From NCBI RefSeq assembly GCF_004799755.1, contig NZ_SLUB01000001.1, positions 124,001-188,000 of the forward strand: a stretch of DNA of 64,000 bases, read 5' to 3'. A program made the translations under genes and the position numbers. The notes under the pieces were generated by a model. That model searched no databases. It was not told the DNA's origin and saw only the letters and a list, made by a program, of their open reading frames with translations. This DNA is from Bacillus timonensis. Its GTDB lineage: Bacteria > Bacillota > Bacilli > Bacillales > Bacillaceae_L. Below, piece by piece: positions 58,474 through 64,000 of this stretch (positions within the stretch are counted from its first letter, which is position 1; each line of letters starts with the position of its first letter).

Positions 58474-59613
58474 ATGAATTTCGATTTAACGACAGAGCAA
58501 AAAATGATTCAAAAAACCATTAGGGAATTTTCTGAAGCAGAAGTTGCTCCAGGCGCTGAACAACGAGACAAAGACAAACGTTTCCCAATTGAAGTTTTTC
58601 AAAAACTTAGTCAATTAGGTATGATGGGTCTACCGTTTCCTGAAGAATATGGTGGTGCCGATTCAGATACGATTAGCTTTGCAATAGTAGTCGAAGAACT
58701 TAGCCGAGCCTGTGGGTCTACCGGAATTACATATTCAGCCCATATCTCACTTGGTGGTGCGCCCCTTCATTTATTTGGAACGAAAGAACAAAAGCAAAAA
58801 TACTTAACTCCCATCTGTACGGGGGAGTCGCTTGGTGCTTTCGGTCTTACGGAGCCAAATGCCGGTTCAGATGCTGGCGGAACGCAAACTGAGGCAGTAC
58901 TTGATCATAATGAGTTCATTATCAACGGAAATAAATGTTTTATAACTAACGCAAGCTTTGCGAAGCATCTCGCTCTTACAGCGATAACGAGTCGAAATGG
59001 TGCGGAAAAGGAAATCAGTGCGATCATTGTTCCAACTGATGCAAAAGGGTTTAAGGTAATCGACAATTATGAGAAAATGGGGCTTCATGCTTCAAACACG
59101 ACCGAAATCGTTCTAGAGGATGTTCGCGTACCTGAGGAAAACTTACTTGGCAAACGGGGTGAGGGCTTCAGGCAGTTTTTAATCACTCTAGATGGTGGCA
59201 GAATTGGAATTGGAGCAATGGCAGTTGGAATTGCACAAGCAGCCTATGATAGGGCATTGTTGTATGCTAAAGAGCGAAAGCAATTTGGGAGATCGCTTTC
59301 AAACTTTCAAGCGATTCAATTTAAATTAGCAGACATGGCGATGAAAATTGAACTGGCACGAAATATGGTGTACAAAGCAGCGTGGTTAAAAGATCAAAAT
59401 CGTCACTTTTCGAAAGAAGCTTCAATGGCTAAGTTATATGCGTCTGAAATGTGCATGGAAGTTACAAACCAAGCTGTTCAGATTCACGGTGGATACGGCT
59501 ATATGAAAGAATATCATGTTGAAAGATTTATGCGAGACGCAAAGCTTTTAGAAATTGGAGAAGGAACATCTGAGATTCAACGAATGGTGATTGCCAGAGC
59601 AATTGGATGTTAA
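58474..59613 (+). CDS. Acyl-CoA dehydrogenase (short-chain/butyryl-CoA type)
   Basis: FAD enzyme that oxidises acyl-CoA to enoyl-CoA. 379 residues; FAD-binding GAFGLTEPNAGSDAGG, QAVQIHGGYGYMKEYHVERF and the catalytic Glu in EGTSEIQRMVIAR near the C-terminus. GGGAGGGG precedes the ATG. It stands alone, without beta-oxidation neighbours, between a membrane protein and cytochrome c, and ends at a terminator. Chain-length preference cannot be told; SCAD-like by residue pattern. Confidence 0.94.
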   Translation: MNFDLTTEQKMIQKTIREFSEAEVAPGAEQRDKDKRFPIEVFQKLSQLGMMGLPFPEEYGGADSDTISFAIVVEELSRACGSTGITYSAHISLGGAPLHLFGTKEQKQKYLTPICTGESLGAFGLTEPNAGSDAGGTQTEAVLDHNEFIINGNKCFITNASFAKHLALTAITSRNGAEKEISAIIVPTDAKGFKVIDNYEKMGLHASNTTEIVLEDVRVPEENLLGKRGEGFRQFLITLDGGRIGIGAMAVGIAQAAYDRALLYAKERKQFGRSLSNFQAIQFKLADMAMKIELARNMVYKAAWLKDQNRHFSKEASMAKLYASEMCMEVTNQAVQIHGGYGYMKEYHVERFMRDAKLLEIGEGTSEIQRMVIARAIGC

Positions 59614-59630
59614 AAAAGTATCTGAACGGG

Positions 59631-59660
59631 ACTCTCCTCTCTACATGAGGGGAGTTTTTA
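59631..59660 (+). terminator. Terminator after the acyl-CoA dehydrogenase gene
   Basis: Nine-bp stem ACTCTCCTC/GAGGGGAGT (one G-U), 7-nt loop, then TTTTATTTG. Confidence 0.88.
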
Positions 59661-59843
59661 TTTGTCTTTATGACAAATTTGTGACATTTTTGTGTAAAAT
59701 AATTTTACAATAATATGTTACTAGGGTTCTTTGTACAATTAGGACTTTCACTTCTATCATTTTTCAAGTAAAATAGAGAGTGTTTGTATAGAATATATAT
59801 AATAACTTCTTAAACGATGTACATAAGTAAGGGAGGTCAGAAA

Positions 59844-60197
59844 ATGAAAAAGAATCCATTAATACCATTTGCTTTAATTGCAGTTTTCGGTATTGGACTT
59901 ATGTTCCTATTAGGTTTTGTTGGACTTGGAAACATGGACGAAATGGCAAACAAAGGTGAAGAGGCACCAGAAACAGCTGCAGCTTCCCCAGAAGAGGTTG
60001 TCAAAGGTACATGTGCAGCATGCCATGGACAGGACTTGGCAGGTCAAGGTAATGCTCCTGCTTTGAAAGGCACTTCTTTATCAGCTGAAGAGATTCAAGA
60101 TGTCATCACAAATGGTAGAGGTGCAATGCCAGGTGGCTTAGTTAAGGACCCTGCGCAAGTACAAGAAATAGCAAATTGGTTAGTTGAACAAAAATAA
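59844..60197 (+). CDS. cccA: Membrane-anchored cytochrome c-550
   Basis: Small electron carrier on the outer face of the membrane. N-terminal membrane anchor (residues about 6-27), an acidic Ala/Glu/Pro linker, and a single heme domain with CAACH (about residue 57-61) and the axial Met in GAMPGG. 117 residues. The frame opens at 59817; the ATG at 59844 follows GGGAGGT. Monocistronic with its own terminator. Confidence 0.95.
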   Translation: MKKNPLIPFALIAVFGIGLMFLLGFVGLGNMDEMANKGEEAPETAAASPEEVVKGTCAACHGQDLAGQGNAPALKGTSLSAEEIQDVITNGRGAMPGGLVKDPAQVQEIANWLVEQK

Positions 60198-60206
60198 ATA
60201 ATAGAT

Positions 60207-60242
60207 TAAAACCCTTTGCATTTTATGTAAGGGGTTTTTTTC
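60207..60242 (+). terminator. Terminator after cccA
   Basis: AAAACCCTT pairs with AAGGGGTTTT around an inner GCAT/ATG segment, followed by a T-run. Confidence 0.82.
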
Positions 60243-60323
60243 TGTACTTTTTACACACTAGATGGAAGTTTCCGTGCACTTCTTGTATAATTAAAACTAA
60301 TTTCAAAAAAATGTGGTGTTATT

Positions 60324-61028
60324 ATGAACGAAGAGAAGCTATCGAAGCGACTTGAAACAGTTGCATCATACATACCCAAAGGGGCTACTTTAGCAGACAT
60401 AGGCTCTGACCATGCTTATTTACCCTGCTTTGCCTATTTAAATGGCATGATCACAAAAGGAATCGCCGGAGAAGTAGCGGAAGGTCCTCTGCAATCAGCC
60501 AAAAAACAAATCAGCAAAAATCAACTTACTAACGCATTAGAAGCACGAAAAGGAGATGGCCTAGAAGTCATCCAACCGAATGAAGTTACATGCATCACCA
60601 TTGCTGGAATGGGTGGCTCGCTGATTCGTTCTATCTTAGACAAGGGTAAAAGCAAATTACGAGGTGTAGAACGACTGATCCTCCAACCAAATATCGGAGC
60701 TTCTACAATTAGAGAATGGCTGATTGAAAACGATTGGGAGCTAATTGCCGAGGAAATCTTGGAAGAAGATAAAAAGATTTATGAGGTTTTAGTCGCCGAA
60801 AAAGGAAGTCCACAAAAACCCTATCAAAACATCGATCAAGAATTATTGCTTGGACCTTTTTTACTTAAAGAAAAAAGTCCAATCTTCATAAAAAAGTGGT
60901 CACACGAACTGAAACATTGGGAAAGAATTTTGAACCAACTTAACGATGCAGAGGAAACGACTGAAAATCGTTTACGAAAAGAAGAGCTTGAGCAAAAGAT
61001 TGAGATTGTAATGGAGGCATTAACTTGA
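60324..61028 (+). CDS. trmK: tRNA (adenine(22)-N(1))-methyltransferase TrmK
   Basis: Methylates N1 of A22 in tRNA. 234 residues: SAM-binding Rossmann domain with LADIGSDHAYLPCF (motif I) and ITIAGMGGSLIRSIL, then a C-terminal coiled-coil domain (LNDAEETTENRLRKEELEQK). This is yqfN of B. subtilis. Its end overlaps the yqfO start by four bases. Confidence 0.95.
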   Translation: MNEEKLSKRLETVASYIPKGATLADIGSDHAYLPCFAYLNGMITKGIAGEVAEGPLQSAKKQISKNQLTNALEARKGDGLEVIQPNEVTCITIAGMGGSLIRSILDKGKSKLRGVERLILQPNIGASTIREWLIENDWELIAEEILEEDKKIYEVLVAEKGSPQKPYQNIDQELLLGPFLLKEKSPIFIKKWSHELKHWERILNQLNDAEETTENRLRKEELEQKIEIVMEALT

Positions 61029-62152
61029 GCAAAATACCGAACGGATTTGAAGTCATCCAAGTATTTGAGGGATTTTCCCCAAAATATTTAGCGGTTGAAG
61101 GTGACAGAGATAAAATTGGCCTTCAAATAGGAACTTTACATAAACCTGTAAAGAAAATAATGGTCGTACTTGATGTGTTAGAGGAAGTTGTAGATGAAGC
61201 CATATCAAGTGAAGTCGATTTGATAATCGCTCATCATCCTCCAATCTTCCGTCCGTTAAGAGCTATTCAAACAGATACGCCGGCAGGAAGAATCATTCAA
61301 AAATGTATTTTACATAATATAGCAGTCTATGCAGCACATACAAATCTAGATGTAGCAGTTGGTGGAGTCAATGATTTATTAGCGAATGCCTTAGAGCTAA
61401 CAAATATTGAATTGCTTGCTCCTACCTATGAGGAAAGACTAAAAAAATTGGCAGTGTATGTTCCTAGAGAAAGTGCAGATGAGGTTCGGACAGCATTAGG
61501 AACGGCAGGCGCAGGCTTTATTGGGGATTACAGCCACTGTACCTTTAATACCGAGGGTACTGGTACCTTTTTGCCACACGAAGGAACAAACCCTCATATT
61601 GGGGCAGTTGGTCAATTAGAAAATGTGGATGAAATCAAAATTGAAACAGTTTTTCCAAGCCGTATTCAAAAAAAGGTAGTTACGGCTATGCTGAAGGCAC
61701 ATCCATATGAAGAGGTTGCCTATGATATTTATCCTCTTGAGAATGAAGGAAATATACTTGGGCTTGGTCGAGTTGGGTATCTTCAACATGAGATGACGCT
61801 TGAACAATTTGCACATCATGTGAAGGACAAATTAGAGGTAGATGGAATACGGGTTGTTGGCTCACTAACAGATCGAGTAAAAAAGGTTGCTGTACTCGGT
61901 GGCGATGGCAATAAATATATTTCACATGCTAGAAGAGCTGGGGCAGATGTGTATGTAACCGGAGATATGTATTATCATGTAGCTCATGATGCCATGATGA
62001 TGGGGCTTAATATTGTAGACCCTGGTCATAATGTGGAAAAAGTGATAAAAAAAGGGGTAGCAAATGTCTTAACTGAACGTTTTAAAGAAAAAAAGTTAGA
62101 GGTTTCAGTTATCACATCAGAGCTAAATACCGATCCATTCCAATTTTTATAA
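61025..62152 (+). CDS. yqfO: Nif3-like dinuclear metal centre hexameric protein (YqfO)
   Basis: 375 residues: a split Nif3 domain with metal ligands IIAHHPPIF near residue 68 and GDMYYHVAHDAMM near residue 320, interrupted by a PII/CutA-like insert of about 100 residues (ferredoxin-like), as is typical of Gram-positive YqfO. Often annotated as GTP cyclohydrolase I type 2 homologue, but its biochemical role is not settled. TTG start at 61025, overlapping trmK. Confidence 0.94.
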   Translation: MSKIPNGFEVIQVFEGFSPKYLAVEGDRDKIGLQIGTLHKPVKKIMVVLDVLEEVVDEAISSEVDLIIAHHPPIFRPLRAIQTDTPAGRIIQKCILHNIAVYAAHTNLDVAVGGVNDLLANALELTNIELLAPTYEERLKKLAVYVPRESADEVRTALGTAGAGFIGDYSHCTFNTEGTGTFLPHEGTNPHIGAVGQLENVDEIKIETVFPSRIQKKVVTAMLKAHPYEEVAYDIYPLENEGNILGLGRVGYLQHEMTLEQFAHHVKDKLEVDGIRVVGSLTDRVKKVAVLGGDGNKYISHARRAGADVYVTGDMYYHVAHDAMMMGLNIVDPGHNVEKVIKKGVANVLTERFKEKKLEVSVITSELNTDPFQFL

Positions 62153-62159
62153 ACAAAAA

Positions 62160-62185
62160 AAGGTACTCCGAATCAGGGGTACCTT
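62160..62185. terminator. Terminator between yqfO and ispH
   Basis: AAGGTACTCC pairs with GGGGTACCTT around a 6-nt loop. The minus strand continues with TTTTTTTG, so it mainly ends ispH; it may also serve yqfO. Confidence 0.85.
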
Positions 62186-62193
62186 CCTTCCAC

Positions 62194-63141
62194 TTACTTT
62201 TTAGGGACTTTCACTTTTGGCAACACTTTATAAAGAGGTACTTTACGAACGCGTTCCCATGTTTCTTCGTTTTCTGGGTCAAACTGTTCTAAGAAATTAA
62301 TGACTTCTTTTGTAATCGGTGTTGGAGTGGAAGCACCTGCTGTTACAGCTACCTTCTCTACTCCTTTAAGCCAATCAAGCTGGATGTCGCTCACATCTGC
62401 TACACGATAAGCTGTAGTGCCTGCAATTTCCTCGGAAACCTGTGCAAGACGGTTCGAGTTATTGCTCATTGGATCTCCAACTACGATTGTTAAATCAGCT
62501 TCTTTTGCTTGTTCCGAAACTGCTTCTTGACGTACCTGTGTAGCTAGACAAATTTCATTATGAACTTCAGTATGTGGGAATTTTTCCTGAACCTTTTCCA
62601 TAACATGCTGAACATCCCATTGGCTCATCGTTGTTTGGTTGGTTACCACAAGCTTTTCACTACTTAGCTCAAGGTTCTCAACATCCTCAACCGTTTGAAC
62701 AAGATGAACAAAACCAGGCGCTTCACCAATTGCTCCTTCTGGCTCAGGATGGCCTTTTTTACCAATATAAATAATGTGATAGCCTTCTGCTGTTTTTTCC
62801 TTGATTAAATCGTGCGTTCTAGTAACGTCAGGGCATGTCGCATCAAGGGTAACAAGACCTCTTTCCTTCGCTAAGCGTTTCACCTCAGGAGATACACCAT
62901 GAGCTGTGAAAATAACAGTACCTTCTTTAACCTGATTTAGTATATCTAGACGATTCGGTCCATCAAGTGTAATAATTCCTTCTTCTTCGAAGGCATCTGT
63001 TACGTGTTTATTGTGAACAATCATTCCTAATATATAAATGGGTCTAGGTAATGTTTTATCTAAAGCGGCATTTTTCGCAATTACCATCGCATCCACTACA
63101 CCATAGCAATAACCGCGCGGTGCAACTTTGATTACTTCCAT
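62194..63141 (-). CDS. ispH: 4-hydroxy-3-methylbut-2-enyl diphosphate reductase
   Basis: Last enzyme of the MEP isoprenoid pathway, an iron-sulfur protein giving IPP and DMAPP. The three cluster cysteines are in [21 protein letters not shown] and [23 protein letters not shown] is also conserved. The frame opens at 63189; the ATG at 63141 follows GAGGAGAAG and gives [14 protein letters not shown] and 315 residues. Convergent with yqfO. Confidence 0.97.
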   Translation of the reverse strand: MEVIKVAPRGYCYGVVDAMVIAKNAALDKTLPRPIYILGMIVHNKHVTDAFEEEGIITLDGPNRLDILNQVKEGTVIFTAHGVSPEVKRLAKERGLVTLDATCPDVTRTHDLIKEKTAEGYHIIYIGKKGHPEPEGAIGEAPGFVHLVQTVEDVENLELSSEKLVVTNQTTMSQWDVQHVMEKVQEKFPHTEVHNEICLATQVRQEAVSEQAKEADLTIVVGDPMSNNSNRLAQVSEEIAGTTAYRVADVSDIQLDWLKGVEKVAVTAGASTPTPITKEVINFLEQFDPENEETWERVRKVPLYKVLPKVKVPKK

Positions 63142-63270
63142 GCACTTCTCCTCCTCAGTTAATAAATCGGATAGTTTTATACCAATCAAAAACGCCTTGG
63201 CGTGTTAACGTTGGTACTCTCGTAATCTCGTATTTATTATATCTGAGTATGAAGGATAATACAAAGTCTT

Positions 63271-63858
63271 TTAAATGTAAAGCTTTGGAACAGATTCTCC
63301 AGATCCCTTTGCTTTCGGCTTTTCTTTTTCATTTGCAGTATTCTCATCGTCGGAGTTCACGTCAGAAAGGGAAATTGTTTCATTTTCTTCGTTATCTTCT
63401 TTCGCTTCTTCTTCATTTCCAGAATTTTTAAGTGCACTGTACATTTTAATCATGGCGGGAATATTTTTCATTAATGGGCCATATTGCTGAACCATTGGAA
63501 CGACCGATTCGGCCATTTTCAAGGTCTTTTGGACATTTCCTAACATTGAACTTAGGTTCGAAGGGTTTGTTAAATTTTGAAGTGTGCCAGCATTCATTGC
63601 TTGTGAAGGATTAAAAAGGCCGGTCATTCCGCCCATTCCACGTGTTGGATTTGACTGCCCCATACCAGGGATTAATCTTCTCAAAAGACCGCCTAAGCCC
63701 GCTCTTCCTTGTCCTTGCATACCTTGCATACCTTGCATACCACCGAACATTCCTGGTGGTCGGAAGCCGGTTTGCTGTGGAAACATAGATGGTGGCCTCA
63801 TTGGCCTCATTGGTCTCATTTGACTCATCTGACTCATTGGATTTCTTGGAAAAAACAT
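63271..63858 (-). CDS. yqfQ: VrrA/YqfQ family spore-associated protein
   Basis: 195 residues. The N-terminal third is low-complexity, rich in Met, Pro, Gln and Gly (MSQMSQMRPMRPMRPP and GGMQGMQGMQGQ); then a helical middle (NVQKTLKMAESVVPMVQQYG) and an acidic C-terminus. Corresponds to YqfQ, and to VrrA of the B. anthracis group, known for its variable-number repeat. GAAAGGAGG precedes the ATG. Coat or exosporium association is reported for relatives. Upstream of ispH on the same strand. Confidence 0.9.
   Translation of the reverse strand: MFFPRNPMSQMSQMRPMRPMRPPSMFPQQTGFRPPGMFGGMQGMQGMQGQGRAGLGGLLRRLIPGMGQSNPTRGMGGMTGLFNPSQAMNAGTLQNLTNPSNLSSMLGNVQKTLKMAESVVPMVQQYGPLMKNIPAMIKMYSALKNSGNEEEAKEDNEENETISLSDVNSDDENTANEKEKPKAKGSGESVPKLYI
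63713..63838. repeat. 9-bp tandem repeats within yqfQ
   Basis: Three perfect copies of CCTTGCATA (63713-63739) and five related copies of GGYCTCATT/TGACTCATY (63794-63838), all in frame. They encode the MQG and (S/R)(Q/P)M runs and are likely length-variable. Confidence 0.85.
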
Positions 63859-63945
63859 TTACTTATCCTCCTTTCACATTGCAGAGACTAAGAACAGAGT
63901 ATAGTGATAATACCTTGTTTTTAGGATATGCGAAAAGGGAAATGA

Positions 63946-64000
63946 ATGTTTAAGCAAATCGCTCAATTAGGCTTGATTGGTGTTTTTTTATGGTTTCCTT
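63946..64000 (+). CDS. Start of an unidentified gene, cut by the window edge
   Basis: ATG at 63946 after AAGGGAAATGA gives MFKQIAQLGLIGVFLWFP and stays open to the edge. The hydrophobic opening suggests a membrane or exported protein. Too short to identify. Confidence 0.4.
   Translation, partial: MFKQIAQLGLIGVFLWFP

Noticed and set aside
63584-63891. Plus-strand ORFs opposite yqfQ (Pro/Ile- and His/Trp-rich)
   Set aside because: Composition simply mirrors the repeats of yqfQ on the other strand.

Overview
The window is a contiguous piece of a low-G+C, endospore-forming Bacillaceae chromosome. Three things point there: sporulation and germination genes (a gerA-type operon, sda, gpr, spoIIP, yqfC, yqfD, yqfQ), the competence genes comER/comEA/comEB/comEC, and almost gene-for-gene agreement with the yqeG-to-yqfQ region of Bacillus subtilis. 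The order of pssA, psd and the ger genes, the deoC position and two extra genes after sigA suggest a Bacillaceae lineage outside the B. subtilis group. I see no prophage, insertion sequence, CRISPR array, rRNA or tRNA gene.

Layout. 1-3.5 kb (minus): a spore germinant-receptor operon, A-B-C, with the C gene cut by the window edge. 3.7-7.0 kb: an M3 oligopeptidase and the divergent phospholipid genes pssA and psd. 7.06-7.6 kb: the sporulation checkpoint gene sda, divergent from yqeG, with DnaA boxes between them. 7.6-12.7 kb: an overlapping operon yqeG-yqeH-aroE-yqeI-nadD-yqeK-rsfS-yqeM (ribosome assembly, NAD, shikimate). 12.7-13.4 kb: 770 bp without a credible gene, holding a 52-bp tandem repeat and hairpins. 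13.4-18.2 kb: comER and comEA-EB-EC, then yqzM. 18.6-23.1 kb: holA, rpsT, gpr, spoIIP, yqxA. 23.4-34.5 kb: lepA, hemW, then the CIRCE-controlled heat-shock operon hrcA-grpE-dnaK-dnaJ running into prmA-rsmE-mtaB. 34.7-36.5 kb: deoC and a Na/Pi transporter. 36.8-48.8 kb: rpsU-yqeY, yqeZ-floA-yqfB, yqfC-yqfD-phoH, pgpH-ybeY-dgkA-cdd-era, yqzL-recO. 48.8-52.1 kb: a glycine T-box and glyQ-glyS. 52.3-57.6 kb: ccpN-yqfL-yqxD-dnaG-sigA. 57.6-64 kb: repeats, an unrecognised membrane protein, an acyl-CoA dehydrogenase, cccA, trmK, yqfO, ispH, yqfQ and the start of one more gene.

Most of this is conserved housekeeping core: ribosome maturation (yqeH, rsfS, prmA, rsmE, ybeY, era, lepA), protein folding, replication (holA, dnaG, recO), the main sigma factor and central-carbon control (ccpN, yqfL). 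Several short genes (sda, yqzM, rpsU, yqzL) are under 60 codons, and many starts are TTG or GTG; starts were set by ribosome-binding-site spacing.

The less ordinary material is between genes: two families of structured repeats whose copies differ by compensatory base changes, a hairpin that covers the yqfC ribosome-binding site, a hairpin between the sda ribosome-binding site and its ATG, a possible terminator-ended small RNA upstream of holA, and a yqxD gene whose intact frame has no ATG, GTG or TTG start.
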